Part shown: in pieces, positions 44,324-53,012 of the stretch
How positions within the stretch are numbered: position 1 is the stretch's first letter
How the letters are laid out: the number at the start of each line of letters is the position of its first letter
NCBI GenBank assembly: GCA_947647505.1
Contig: CANSKO010000004.1
Span: 94,164 to 158,163, forward strand
Direction of reading: 5' to 3'
DNA from: an uncultured Roseburia sp.
Lineage (GTDB): Bacteria > Bacillota > Clostridia > Lachnospirales > Lachnospiraceae
Length of the DNA: 64,000 nt
Position numbers and translations under genes: made by a program
The notes under the pieces: generated by a model
What the model saw: the letters and a program-made list of their open reading frames with translations, nothing else
What the model was told of the DNA's origin: nothing
Database searches by the model: none

Positions 44324-46489
44324 ATGGATGAAAGGACAGAACGCAGAATGGAACTTATTACAATACTTGCCAGAGAGCTTGGCATTCAGAAGAAACAGGC
44401 GCAGGCGGCGGTTACGCTGATTGACGAGGGCAATACGATTCCGTTTATCGCCCGCTACCGCAAAGAGGCGACGGGCGCTCTGGATGATGAGACGCTTCGG
44501 AATCTGCATGCGAGACTGGTTTATCTGCGCAATTTAGAAGAGAAGAAAGAGCAGGTTCTTTCGTCAATTGCGGAGCAGGGAAAGCTGACGGAGGCGCTAA
44601 AGGAACAGATTCTTGCGGCAAAGACGCTGGTTGTGGTTGAGGATCTCTATCGCCCGTACCGGCCAAAGCGCAGGACGCGCGCAACGATTGCAAAGGAGAA
44701 GGGGCTTTCGCCGCTTGCAGATCAGATTTTGCTGCAAATGGCAAAGGAGCCGCTGGATCGGACGGCGGAAGCGTATGTCAATCCGCAAAAGGACGTGCAT
44801 ACGCCAGGCGAAGCGCTGGAGGGGGCAAAGGATATTCTTGCGGAAGCCATTTCCGACGAAGCGGATTATCGTATCCGTATTCGGGAAATGACGGCAAAAA
44901 AAGGCAGGATCGTCTCTTCGGCGAAAAAAGAGGAGACGGAATCCGTCTATGAAATGTATTATGCGTTTGAGGAGGCGCTGACGAAGCTGGCAGGGCATCG
45001 CGTGCTGGCCTTAAACCGCGGGGAGAGCGAAAAAATACTTACCGTCAAAATTGAGGCGCCGGAAGAAGATATTCTCCGCTATCTGGAAAAACAGACGATT
45101 GTCCGGGAGAATCCCTATACGACGCCGATTTTAAAAGAAGTCGTTGCAGACAGCTATAAGCGTCTGATCGCGCCCGCCATTGAACGGGAAATTCGAAACG
45201 ATCTGACGGAAAAAGCGGAAGACGGCGCAATTGCAGTTTTCGGAAAAAATTTGCAGCAGCTTCTGATGCAGCCGCCCATTGCAAATCAGATCGTTTTGGG
45301 ATGGGACCCGGCGTTTCGGACCGGATGCAAGCTGGCGGTTGTCGATGCGACCGGAAAAGTACTGGATACGGCGGTGATTTATCCAACGGCGCCGCAGCAT
45401 AAAGTGGAAGAATCCCGGGCGGTTTTGAAACGACTGATTCAGACGTATGGAATTACGCTGATTTCCGTTGGAAACGGAACGGCGTCCAGAGAATCGGAGC
45501 GTATTATCGTCGATTTTCTGAAAGAAATCCCGGAGAATGTGCAATATGTCATTGTAAATGAGGCCGGCGCCTCCGTTTATTCCGCAAGCCCTCTGGCGAC
45601 AGAGGAATTTCCGAACTTTGACGTAGGGCAGCGCAGCGCGGCGTCGATTGCAAGGCGGCTGCAAAATCCGCTGGCGGAGCTTGTGAAAATTGATCCAAAA
45701 TCAATTGGCGTAGGGCAGTACCAGCATGACATGAATCAGAAAAAGCTTGGCGAAGCGCTTGGCGGCGTCGTGGAGGACTGCGTCAATAAAGTTGGCGTTG
45801 ACTTAAATACCGCTTCGGTATCGCTTCTCGTATATATCTCCGGCGTCAGTAAAACGGTGGCAAAAAACATCGTGGCGTATCGGGAAGCAAATGGAAAGTT
45901 CACGGCGCGCCCGCAGCTTTTAAAGGTCGCAAAGCTTGGTCCGAAAGCGTATGAGCAGTGCGCCGGCTTTCTGCGGATTGCGGAAGGGGAGAATCCGCTG
46001 GACGCCACAAGCGTGCATCCGGAGAGCTATGCGGCGACAGAGAAGCTGTTAAAGAAGCTTGGGTTCTGCGCGCAGGACATTCAGGCAGGGAAGCTAAAAG
46101 GGATTTCCGGAAAGATTGCGGACAGGAAGGCGCTTGCAGAGGAGCTTGCGATTGGAGAGATGACGCTTGCCGATATTGTAAAAGAGCTGGAAAAGCCGGC
46201 GCACGATCCAAGAAAGGATATGCCAAAGCCGATTTTGCGCAGCGATGTGCTTGAGATCAAAGATCTGACGCCGGGCATGACGTTAAAGGGAACGGTGCGC
46301 AACGTCATAGATTTTGGCGCGTTTGTAGACATTGGCGTGCATCAGGACGGACTGGTGCATATTTCGCAGATGTCGGACCGCTTTATCAGACACCCGCTGG
46401 AAGTCGTTGGCGTAGGAGACATTGTAGAAGTCAGAGTATTAAGCGTAGATCCAAAGAAGCAGAGAATTCAGCTTACGATGAAGCTTTAA
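44324..46489 (+). CDS. tex: Tex-family transcription accessory / RNA-binding protein
   Basis: A cytoplasmic nucleic-acid-binding protein of 721 residues from this start. The Tex_N helical domain has the hallmark EGNTIPFIARYRKEATG. The YqgF-like RNase H domain contains VLGWDPAFRTGCKLAVVD, the helix-hairpin-helix region VGQYQHD..., and a C-terminal S1 domain starts LTPGMTLKGTVRNVIDFGAF. Tex homologues affect transcription and toxin or virulence gene expression. Start choice: 44279 lies upstream of a likely promoter. ATG 44324 is used, but ATG 44348 (after AAAGGA) also fits and gives the most family-like N-terminus. The end overlaps the convergent exporter gene by 17 bases. Confidence 0.92.
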   Translation: MDERTERRMELITILARELGIQKKQAQAAVTLIDEGNTIPFIARYRKEATGALDDETLRNLHARLVYLRNLEEKKEQVLSSIAEQGKLTEALKEQILAAKTLVVVEDLYRPYRPKRRTRATIAKEKGLSPLADQILLQMAKEPLDRTAEAYVNPQKDVHTPGEALEGAKDILAEAISDEADYRIRIREMTAKKGRIVSSAKKEETESVYEMYYAFEEALTKLAGHRVLALNRGESEKILTVKIEAPEEDILRYLEKQTIVRENPYTTPILKEVVADSYKRLIAPAIEREIRNDLTEKAEDGAIAVFGKNLQQLLMQPPIANQIVLGWDPAFRTGCKLAVVDATGKVLDTAVIYPTAPQHKVEESRAVLKRLIQTYGITLISVGNGTASRESERIIVDFLKEIPENVQYVIVNEAGASVYSASPLATEEFPNFDVGQRSAASIARRLQNPLAELVKIDPKSIGVGQYQHDMNQKKLGEALGGVVEDCVNKVGVDLNTASVSLLVYISGVSKTVAKNIVAYREANGKFTARPQLLKVAKLGPKAYEQCAGFLRIAEGENPLDATSVHPESYAATEKLLKKLGFCAQDIQAGKLKGISGKIADRKALAEELAIGEMTLADIVKELEKPAHDPRKDMPKPILRSDVLEIKDLTPGMTLKGTVRNVIDFGAFVDIGVHQDGLVHISQMSDRFIRHPLEVVGVGDIVEVRVLSVDPKKQRIQLTMKL

Positions 46490-46916
46490 CGCGCCGCCTG
46501 AACTGAAACAGTTTTTGTGGAATGGAAAATCCGAAAATGATGCCAATGGAAATCGCGCCGGCGATTTGAAACGTTTCGATGCCTTTTGCCGTAAACCTGC
46601 CCATGTCGTTCATGATAAAATAATACGACGTATAATAAATTCCGGCGCCGGGGACGAGCGTAAAAATTCCCGTGAGCAGATAAAGCGTGACCGGATTTTT
46701 TCGGAAAGCGGCGAAAAAGCGGGAAAGGACCGTTAAAAGGAAGGTTGCCATAAGCGACGCCATCGCCGTGCCGGCGCCGTATTCGCAAAACAAAAGATAA
46801 CCAATCCATCCAAGCGCGCCCGTCAAGGAGCTGAAGAAGAACTGGTCTTTCGGGACGCCGAACAGCACGGCGAAAGATGCGGTAGCCGTCATGGCAAGGA
46901 GAAATTGCAGGATCAT
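46473..46916 (-). CDS. Threonine/serine exporter family, small subunit (ThrE_2-like)
   Basis: A 147-residue membrane protein with four to five helices of the DUF3815/ThrE C-terminal family (FAVLFGVPKDQFFFSSLTGALGW, FTLVPGAGIYYTSYYFI). It overlaps the stop of the larger subunit as ATGA, so the two form one exporter. In ThrE of Corynebacterium the two parts are fused. The stop lies inside the end of the convergent tex gene. Threonine/serine export is the family annotation; clostridial substrates are untested. Confidence 0.85.
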   Translation of the reverse strand: MILQFLLAMTATASFAVLFGVPKDQFFFSSLTGALGWIGYLLFCEYGAGTAMASLMATFLLTVLSRFFAAFRKNPVTLYLLTGIFTLVPGAGIYYTSYYFIMNDMGRFTAKGIETFQIAGAISIGIIFGFSIPQKLFQFRRRVKASS

Positions 46917-47743
46917 GGCAGGAACGCGCCTCCTTTTATATGCTGATAAAAAATAATGACGAAGCCGACGCCTACGGCGATGCACATGGCGGTTAACAGC
47001 GCGTCCAGAAGATGAATGGCGCCCGATAAGTAGTCGCCGTTGAACAGGTTTCGAATAGAAGTTGTAAGGGCGATGCCGGGCAGCAGCGGCACAATGCCGC
47101 CGATTACGATTTTATCCGGATGAATCGGGAGATTCAGATGCAGCAGAAGAAGGCTTGCCGCCGTTAAAAAAGCGCTTCCGACGATATTGGTCATAAATTT
47201 GGAGACGTTTTTCGCCTGATGGGAAAGTCGCATGTATTGTAAGAAAATACCCGGTACAAGCGTACAGAAGGCATCCAGAACGCTTCCGCCGAAAATGGAA
47301 CAAAAGCAGGCGCATCCGATGCCGCAGGAAAGCCCCTGCATCCATGCATCCGGAAGCGAAAGCGCCTGGCAGTCCCGAAGGCGCGCCCATGCCGCATCAA
47401 GGCTTATGGCATGGGCGCAGATTTCGCGTGACAGCTGATTGAGGGCGGCTATTTTTCCAAGATGGACGTCGCCCAGCGGCACATGGCGGATCATGCTTAA
47501 GCTGCATGCGTCCGGTTCGTCTACGCTTGCAAAAATGCCGTTTGAAAGTACGTAGACGTCAAAATGCGCAAGGCCGTATGCGTCCAGGATATGAAACAGC
47601 GTATCTTCCACCCGGTAAATTTCGCCGCCGCTTCGCAGCAGGGCGTCTCCGATTTCTACGGCCAGCGTTAAAATCTCTTTGCTGCGACAGTCGCTGCAGG
47701 GCGAAGAGGCATGTGCGTCGGACGCTTTTTTTTGATGGGACAT
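46913..47743 (-). CDS. Threonine/serine exporter family, large subunit (DUF1212/ThrE)
   Basis: A 276-residue protein. A soluble N-terminal region of about 125 residues (LAVEIGDALLRSGGEIYRVEDT is the family start) is followed by about five membrane helices (SCGIGCACFCSIFGGS..., GGIVPLLPGIALTTSIRNLFNGDYLSG). It forms an operon with the small subunit. A Cys/Ser-rich N-terminus (SSPCSDCRSKE) precedes the family domain. RBS AGGAGGTTCC. It is divergent from the spoVA operon. Confidence 0.87.
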   Translation of the reverse strand: MSHQKKASDAHASSPCSDCRSKEILTLAVEIGDALLRSGGEIYRVEDTLFHILDAYGLAHFDVYVLSNGIFASVDEPDACSLSMIRHVPLGDVHLGKIAALNQLSREICAHAISLDAAWARLRDCQALSLPDAWMQGLSCGIGCACFCSIFGGSVLDAFCTLVPGIFLQYMRLSHQAKNVSKFMTNIVGSAFLTAASLLLLHLNLPIHPDKIVIGGIVPLLPGIALTTSIRNLFNGDYLSGAIHLLDALLTAMCIAVGVGFVIIFYQHIKGGAFLP

Positions 47744-47835
47744 CTGTAGGAACCTCCTGCACGATATGTTATCAGTATATCCGTTCTATTTTGATTTATG
47801 CTTTTCTGCCGCGCCGCTTTTTTGGCGTATTTTTT

Positions 47836-47866
47836 TGCATAATATGGTTTCAAACGAAACATACTA
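47836..47866 (+). promoter_or_regulatory. Sigma-G-type forespore promoter of the spoVA operon
   Basis: TGCATA (47836-47841), an 18-base spacer and CATACTA (47860-47866) match the Bacillus sigma-G pattern (TGMATA...CATnnTA). The predicted start lies just before the ribosome site of the first small gene. Confidence 0.75.
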
Positions 47867-47895
47867 CGCATATGAAAATAAAGGAAGTGAGAAGC

Positions 47896-48051
47896 ATGAA
47901 TCGAAAAACATATCGACTCTGCCTGGTCATGCTGATTGCTGCGGCGATCGCATCCGGCATTTTTTATTATCGCATGATTCAGGAGAAAAACGGCATGCCA
48001 AAAGAAGGCACGTTTGTATGGGAAACGGAAGCGGGGGATGCATTCGCATGA
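47896..48051 (+). CDS. 51-residue membrane peptide leading the spoVA operon
   Basis: A short protein with one membrane helix (about residues 6-25) and a small acidic tail (EGTFVWETEAGDAFA). ATG 47896 follows AAGGAAGTGAG and lies directly after the sigma-G-like promoter. Its stop overlaps the spoVAA start as ATGA, so translation is coupled. I do not recognise a family. The context says it is made in the forespore with SpoVA proteins. The open frame extends far upstream, but the promoter excludes that. Confidence 0.75.
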   Translation: MNRKTYRLCLVMLIAAAIASGIFYYRMIQEKNGMPKEGTFVWETEAGDAFA

Positions 48052-48701
48052 GCGCAAACGATGAAACGGTATATGTAAAGATCGATCGGAACGTGCTGGT
48101 ATACGATCGCAATGTGACGCTTGGAGACGTTGCGTCCATAACAAGCTCCAATGAGGCGATGGTGCGGCAGCTGAAGCAGAAGAAGATCTATTGCTTTTCG
48201 GAACCCAAAAGCGGAAAAGCGCCGAAGATACAGCGCGAGATTTTTTCCATATTAAAAATCATAGAGCTGATCCATGAGGAATATCCGAATGCGGAGGTGG
48301 ACAATGAAGGCGAGACGGATTTTATTGTGGAATATCAAAAGGGACCGGATGCGGCGCGGTGGGTTTCTCTGTTAAAAGTAACGATGCTCTGCCTTGTCGT
48401 TTTTTTCGGCGGCGCGTTTACGATTATGTCGTTTAATAACGATATTGGCATAACGGAGCTGTTTGGAAAATTTTATTATCAGGTGACGGGAGAAGAAACC
48501 ACGGGATTTACGGAGCTTGAAATCAGCTATTGTCTGGGGCTGGCAGTTGGGATTATCGTCTTTTTTAATCATTTTGGGAAAAAGAAAATCACTCCGGACC
48601 CTACGCCGATTCAGGTGCAGCTTCGGAAATATGAGGAGGATGCGGATACGACGTTTATTGAAAATGCCGGAAGAGGGGGCAAAGAAAACGATGTGGGCTG
48701 A
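48048..48701 (+). CDS. spoVAA: Stage V sporulation protein AA
   Basis: A 217-residue protein of the SpoVAA family, part of the forespore membrane channel that moves dipicolinic acid into spores. The N-terminal soluble domain (VYVKIDRNVLVYDRNVTLGD, an SLBB-like start) is followed by two membrane helices (about 117-137 and 165-185) with the TELEISYCLGLAVGI segment. The ATGA overlap with the preceding peptide and the overlap with spoVAB show a compact operon. Confidence 0.88.
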   Translation: MSANDETVYVKIDRNVLVYDRNVTLGDVASITSSNEAMVRQLKQKKIYCFSEPKSGKAPKIQREIFSILKIIELIHEEYPNAEVDNEGETDFIVEYQKGPDAARWVSLLKVTMLCLVVFFGGAFTIMSFNNDIGITELFGKFYYQVTGEETTGFTELEISYCLGLAVGIIVFFNHFGKKKITPDPTPIQVQLRKYEEDADTTFIENAGRGGKENDVG

Positions 48702-49122
48702 GCATTTCTTTTTGGGGCTGATGGGCCTGATGAGCGGGTTTGCCGTGGCCGGCGGCACATTTGCGCTGATCGTGGCCATCAGCGTCGTTCCCCGCATCAT
48801 TGGAATGAGCCGGACGGCGCGGGATGTCCTTCGGTATGAAACGATGATTATTGCGGGAGGCATTCTTGGAAATCTGATTACGGTGTTTCCGGATATTCCC
48901 ATTCCGCTTGGAAGCCCGATGCTTGTGGCGTTCGGGCTTGGCAGCGGCATTCAGGTGGGATGCCTTGTAATGGCGCTTGCGGAAATCATGAACGTTTTTC
49001 CGATTGTATTTCGCAGACTGCAATTGAAAATCGGTATGCAGTGGGTGATTACATCCCTTGCAGTCGGAAAAGCGCTGGGCGGCCTGTGGTATTTCTTCCG
49101 TCTGATTGGCGTTGACGCATAA
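48691..49122 (+). CDS. spoVAB: Stage V sporulation protein AB
   Basis: A 143-residue protein with four hydrophobic helices. Family-like pieces are GLMGLMSGFAVAGGTFALI, PRIIGMSRTARDVLRYE and the GSGIQVGCLVMALAEIMNVFP segment. ATG 48691 follows AGAGGGGG and overlaps the end of spoVAA by 11 bases. It is predicted to act with SpoVAA and SpoVAC in the dipicolinic acid channel complex. Confidence 0.88.
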   Translation: MWAEHFFLGLMGLMSGFAVAGGTFALIVAISVVPRIIGMSRTARDVLRYETMIIAGGILGNLITVFPDIPIPLGSPMLVAFGLGSGIQVGCLVMALAEIMNVFPIVFRRLQLKIGMQWVITSLAVGKALGGLWYFFRLIGVDA

Positions 49123-49173
49123 GGGCAGTCCGTATAAGATAAGAAGAAAGGAAAGATCGGGGAGGATGCGGCT

Positions 49174-49509
49174 ATGGTGACGCTTGTAGCGAGACAGAGC
49201 GTAATTTTAAAATGCAACATGAAAGCTTCCGAAATGCTTGGGAATTATGAATTTTATTATGGGGCCGGTCTGTTTTGCAGGCTAAGCGGCACAGAGACAG
49301 AGCAGGATATTTTGCCCGGCGCGCTGCGGGAGAAGATTTTGCCGGCGCTTACCGCTTTTTCGAGCGGTGATGAACGGGAGATGTATCTGAAAAAACTGCT
49401 GCTTGCCTATATCCCTTCGGAAGCGTATGACGAACAGATGAAGGAGCTTTTGTTGTGGGGCCTTTCGGAAGAAAAGCTCTGGGTGGCAAATGTTTATCAG
49501 GGAAAGTGA
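49174..49509 (+). CDS. Hypothetical protein inside the spoVA operon
   Basis: A 111-residue soluble protein of unknown family, start ATG after GGGGAGG. It contains a predicted mix of strands and helices with no signal peptide or membrane segment. Visible features are two cysteines and an acidic C-terminal half (YDEQMKELLLWGLSEEKLWV). It sits between spoVAB (51-base gap) and spoVAC (10-base gap), so forespore expression is inferred. It does not resemble SpoVAD or SpoVAE. Confidence 0.7.
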   Translation: MVTLVARQSVILKCNMKASEMLGNYEFYYGAGLFCRLSGTETEQDILPGALREKILPALTAFSSGDEREMYLKKLLLAYIPSEAYDEQMKELLLWGLSEEKLWVANVYQGK

Positions 49510-49519
49510 GGGAATGATT

Positions 49520-50002
49520 TTGGCAAAAGAAAAGAAAATAAGCCCGCAGAAAGCGGAAGAGCAAAAAGCGTACAATGAATACGTCAAGGAGATTACGCCA
49601 ACGCATTCGCTGCCGAAAAATATGGCGAAGGCATTTTTAACGGGCGGCGTAATCTGCGTGGTCGGACAGGGGATTTTGCAGTACTGCGGCAGCCTGGGAC
49701 TGGATAAGGATACGTCCGGAAGCTGGTGCAGCCTGATTCTGGTGCTGCTTAGCGTCGTATTAACAGGCTTTAATATTTATCCGAAGCTGGCGACGTTTGG
49801 CGGCGCGGGCGCGCTGGTGCCGATTACCGGGTTTGCCAATTCCGTGGCGGCTCCAAGCATTGAGTTTAAAAAAGAAGGTCAGGTATTTGGAATTGGCTGT
49901 AAAATTTTTACGATTGCGGGTCCTGTGATTTTGTATGGGATATTTTCCAGCTGGGCGCTGGGACTGATTTACTGGGCCGGGACGATGCTTGGATTCTTTT
50001 GA
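49520..50002 (+). CDS. spoVAC: Stage V sporulation protein AC (probable TTG start)
   Basis: A 160-residue membrane protein; B. subtilis SpoVAC behaves as a mechanosensitive channel for dipicolinic acid. Conserved parts are NMAKAFLTGGVICVVGQG and the GGAGALVPITGFANSVAAPS block, followed by EFKKEGQVFGIGCKIFTIAGPVI. About four helices are present. ATG 49514 lies one base from GAGGG, while TTG 49520 has a seven-base spacing and is preferred. A terminator follows; spoVAD and spoVAE, usually next, are absent here. Confidence 0.92.
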   Translation: MAKEKKISPQKAEEQKAYNEYVKEITPTHSLPKNMAKAFLTGGVICVVGQGILQYCGSLGLDKDTSGSWCSLILVLLSVVLTGFNIYPKLATFGGAGALVPITGFANSVAAPSIEFKKEGQVFGIGCKIFTIAGPVILYGIFSSWALGLIYWAGTMLGFF

Positions 50003-50031
50003 CAGTATGTCTCTTTGCATCAATGGCGCAG

Positions 50032-50077
50032 ACAGGGTAATGAGAGAGGGAAACGCTTTCATTATCCTGTTTTTTTG
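50032..50077 (+). terminator. Terminator of the spoVA operon
   Basis: ACAGGGTAATGAGAG pairs with CTTTCATTATCCTGT (G-U pairs included), followed by seven T, 30 bases after spoVAC. It shows that the operon ends here. The rest of 50003-50259 holds no gene I can support. Confidence 0.85.
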
Positions 50078-50199
50078 TTCGGAATGCATCCCGCATGGGA
50101 GCGTTTATGGAACGGACAGCGCCGATAATTTGGCGCGGCTTATCGGGGGATTTCGACGGGATTTTTGCAAATCGTTCCGATTTCGATAAAATGCACCGA

Positions 50200-50228
50200 T
50201 TGCATTGTAAAATTGTTTGTGATACGAT
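50200..50228 (+). promoter_or_regulatory. Promoter of the PAS protein gene
   Basis: TTGCAT (50200-50205), a 17-base spacer and TACGAT (50223-50228), preceded by a TG extension, 32 bases before the start. Confidence 0.65.
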
Positions 50229-50259
50229 AAGAAAAACAGAGTGTAAGGGGGAATCTGCG

Positions 50260-50637
50260 ATGGATTATGGGCCTTTTTTGAAAAGTATTGTAGATTTAGA
50301 TCCGTGCGCCGTAGTCATTTGCAATCTGGAGCATGAAATTATTTATATGAATCCGGCGGCAAAGGGGCGGTATGCCAGGCGGGGAGGAGAGCGGCTGATT
50401 GGCAGAAGCCTTCTGCACTGCCACAATGCAGATTCGTGTCAGAAAATTGAGCGGACAGTGGACTGGTTTCTGTCAGACAGAGAGCATAATCGGATGTTTA
50501 CGTTTCACGATGAGCGGGAGAACAAAGACGTGTATATGATGGCGCTGCGGGAAGCGGACGGCAGCCTGATCGGGTATTATGAAAAGCATGAATACAGAAC
50601 GGCCGAGACGGGAGCCTGCTATGAAGGAATAAGTTAA
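50260..50637 (+). CDS. Single-domain PAS protein
   Basis: A 125-residue soluble protein that is little more than one PAS domain. PCAVVICNLEHEIIYMNPAA matches the PAS core start; a later E.N.D.YMMALRE.DG.LIGYYE is the closing sheet. Two Cys lie in LLHCHNADSC, which could bind a cofactor or zinc. There is no output domain, so it would act through a partner or as a ligand-binding protein. ATG 50260 follows AAGGGGGAA. A small gene follows 14 bases later. Confidence 0.75.
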   Translation: MDYGPFLKSIVDLDPCAVVICNLEHEIIYMNPAAKGRYARRGGERLIGRSLLHCHNADSCQKIERTVDWFLSDREHNRMFTFHDERENKDVYMMALREADGSLIGYYEKHEYRTAETGACYEGIS

Positions 50638-50651
50638 GTGAGGATGAAAGC

Positions 50652-50900
50652 ATGGGCGAAGAATTACATATGTCAGTATCTCAGATTTTCAGCCGGGATG
50701 GGAGGAAGTTTGCATGTGTGTCGTTTACGGATGGAAAACGAACGGCGGAGGGCAGGATTCCCGAATGCAAAATTCATTCCAATCAGGGGTTTGAGGAGGA
50801 AGAGGTCAGGCAGCTTGAGGAGTATATGGGAAGGGAGCTTATGACGCTGAAAAAAATGGCGGCAAACGTGCATGTGATCGATGCGTTTCTGAAAGGATAA
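50652..50900 (+). CDS. Conserved small hypothetical protein
   Basis: An 82-residue soluble protein with no recognised domain. It starts MGEELHMSVSQIFSRDGRKF and has an acidic helical middle (GFEEEEVRQLEEYMGREL). ATG 50652 follows GTGAGGATG. It is close behind the PAS gene and 54 bases before the glucuronidase start, so the three may be co-transcribed. The function is unknown. Confidence 0.65.
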   Translation: MGEELHMSVSQIFSRDGRKFACVSFTDGKRTAEGRIPECKIHSNQGFEEEEVRQLEEYMGRELMTLKKMAANVHVIDAFLKG

Positions 50901-50954
50901 AAAACAGTCTGCATGGGTATACTAAGGGGAACAGAAAAGCAGGAGGTAACGAAG

Positions 50955-52772
50955 ATGTTAGAATATTCCATGCTGTATCCCCGGACAACCCTGTCCAGAC
51001 GGTCCATTTCGATGGACGGTATGTGGAAATTTTGCACGGATGCAAAGAGCGCAGGAGAGCAGGAAGGATGGAACGACGGCATTCCTGGAAATGACAGGAT
51101 TCCGGTTCCCGCGAGCTTTCAGGACTTTTATACAGAAAAAGATATTCGGGAATTTGCGGGAGACGTCTGGTACGAAAAAGATATGTTTGTGCCGGGAGAA
51201 TGGGAACGGAAAAAGATTTTTATCCGTTTTGGCGCAGCCACGCACCGGGCGGTTGTCTATGTAAATGGCAGAAGGATAACGGAGCATGAGGGCGGGTTTC
51301 TGCCGTTTCTGGCGGATGTGACAGACGCGGTCCGTTATAATGCATATAATAAGGTGGTTGTAAAAGTCAACAATGAGCTGACAGTGACAAATATTCCCTG
51401 TGGAGAGACGCATATTCTGCCGGATGGGAAAAAGATGAACCGTCCGTATTTTGACTTTTTCAACTATGCCGGCTTGCAGCGATCGGTGCATCTTGTGGCC
51501 GTGCCAAGAGAATATATTTTTGATTTTGATTTGCAGTATGCGCTTTCGGGTAAAAATGCGAGCGTCCATTATGCCGTAAAGACGACGGGAGAGCATGCGG
51601 TGGAGCTTTCTCTTCTGGATCAGACGGGAAAGGAAGTGGCTACGGCAAAGGGAAAAAACGGCACGCTGGAAGTGGAGAATGCCCGTCTGTGGCGCGTGCA
51701 TGATGCGTATCTGTACCGTTTGGTGGTACGGATTCTGGACGGAGACGCAATTATTGACGAATATGAACAGAATATTGGCATTCGAACGGTCGAGGTGAAG
51801 GGGACGTCCATACTCCTCAATGGCGAATCCGTTTACCTGAAAGGCTTTGGCAAGCATGAGGACAGCGATATTGCGGGGCGCGGATTTAATATCTGCATGA
51901 TGAAGCGCGATTTTGAGCTGATGAAGTGGATCGGGGCGAATTCCTTTCGAACGGCGCACTACCCTTACAGCGAAGAGATTTATGAGATGGCGGATCAGGA
52001 AGGCTTTCTGGTGATCGACGAGGTGGCTGCGGTTGGCATGTTTGAAAGCCTGATGAACTTTATGGAAGCGAGCACGGGAAAAAAGACGGCGTTTTTTGAA
52101 AAAGAGACGACGCCGATTCTGTTAAAGGCGCATAAAAGGGCAATTGAAGAGTTGATTACGAGGGACAAAAATCATCCCTGCGTCATTGCGTGGAGCCTTT
52201 TGAATGAGCCGGAGACGACGAATGAAGCGGCTGTGCCGTATTTTAAAGAGGTTTTTGAACTGGCCCATGCGCTGGACGTGCAGAAGCGTCCCCGGACGTT
52301 TGCGCTGATTATGAATTCCGTTCCGGGCGCATGCAAATGCTATTCATTCAGTGATATCATTGCGTTAAACCGGTATTACGGCTGGTATGTCAAAGGCGGA
52401 TATGAGATTTCAGAAGCGGAGGTTTTGTTCCGGAAAGAGATGGATGAATGGAAGGCGCTCAATCTGAACAAGCCGTTTCTTTTTACGGAGTACGGCGCGG
52501 ATACGCTTGGGATGGAGCATAAGCTTCCGTCGGTGATGTGGAGCCAGGAATATCAGGAGGAATATTTGAATATGACAAACGCCGTATTTGATTCGTATGA
52601 TTTCATCCGGGGCGAGCAGATCTGGAACTTTGCGGATTTTCAGACGACGGAGGGGATTTTGCGCGTAAATGGAAATAAAAAAGGCATATTTACGAGACAG
52701 CGTCAGCCCAAAGACGCAGCGTATCTGCTGCGGAAGCGATGGAAGGAGCTGCCGCCGTATTATAAAGCGTAG
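50955..52772 (+). CDS. uidA: Beta-glucuronidase (GH2)
   Basis: Cleaves glucuronic acid from glucuronide conjugates or glycans. The 605-residue GH2 enzyme has sugar-binding, Ig-like and TIM-barrel domains. The acid/base is Glu418 in LLNEPE and the nucleophile Glu512 in TEYGAD. NKKG at 574-577 is the N-x-K-G motif that reads the glucuronate carboxylate and separates these enzymes from beta-galactosidases. The segment between VGM and KAHKRAI is as long as in E. coli GUS, so it resembles the Loop-1 class that accepts drug glucuronides; this is by-eye alignment. No signal peptide, so it is cytoplasmic; no transporter is adjacent. ATG 50955 follows AGGAGG. Confidence 0.93.
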   Translation: MLEYSMLYPRTTLSRRSISMDGMWKFCTDAKSAGEQEGWNDGIPGNDRIPVPASFQDFYTEKDIREFAGDVWYEKDMFVPGEWERKKIFIRFGAATHRAVVYVNGRRITEHEGGFLPFLADVTDAVRYNAYNKVVVKVNNELTVTNIPCGETHILPDGKKMNRPYFDFFNYAGLQRSVHLVAVPREYIFDFDLQYALSGKNASVHYAVKTTGEHAVELSLLDQTGKEVATAKGKNGTLEVENARLWRVHDAYLYRLVVRILDGDAIIDEYEQNIGIRTVEVKGTSILLNGESVYLKGFGKHEDSDIAGRGFNICMMKRDFELMKWIGANSFRTAHYPYSEEIYEMADQEGFLVIDEVAAVGMFESLMNFMEASTGKKTAFFEKETTPILLKAHKRAIEELITRDKNHPCVIAWSLLNEPETTNEAAVPYFKEVFELAHALDVQKRPRTFALIMNSVPGACKCYSFSDIIALNRYYGWYVKGGYEISEAEVLFRKEMDEWKALNLNKPFLFTEYGADTLGMEHKLPSVMWSQEYQEEYLNMTNAVFDSYDFIRGEQIWNFADFQTTEGILRVNGNKKGIFTRQRQPKDAAYLLRKRWKELPPYYKA

Positions 52773-52790
52773 CCGGTTTGCAGAGGGCAG

Positions 52791-52834
52791 AAAACGACGC
52801 GCAATTCTCAAAGAAGAGGATTGCGCGTCGTTTT
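52791..52834 (+). terminator. Terminator after the beta-glucuronidase
   Basis: AAAACGACGCGCAATTCTC pairs with GAGGATTGCGCGTCGTTTT (one G-U) around a six-base loop. Confidence 0.9.
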
Positions 52835-52888
52835 GTCAAATTCTGGAATCTGTCTGATCTGAATTTAGAAATTTTTTTGCAAACAGTC

Positions 52889-52917
52889 TTGTTTTCCAAC
52901 GCATGCAATGGTAAAGT
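52889..52917 (+). promoter_or_regulatory. Probable promoter of the GH33 sialidase
   Basis: TTGTTT (52889-52894), a 17-base spacer and TAAAGT (52912-52917); TAAAAT five bases later is an alternative -10. The leader would be about 90 bases. Confidence 0.5.
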
Positions 52918-53012
52918 AAAATTATCTACAGGAAACGTGATACGGGCAGCCGGATGATTCTTATCGAGAGCCTGTGAACGTTATAAAAATGAAAAGTCAG
53001 GAGAGGAAGCGT

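Noticed and set aside
47506..47895. N-terminal extension of the 51-residue peptide frame
   Set aside because: It runs antisense through the ThrE gene and across the sigma-G-like promoter; the ribosome site supports the start at 47896.
50003..50259. Remnant of spoVAD after spoVAC
   Set aside because: Read in all forward frames, no SpoVAD-like start or thiolase-fold motif is visible; only a terminator and a promoter are seen.
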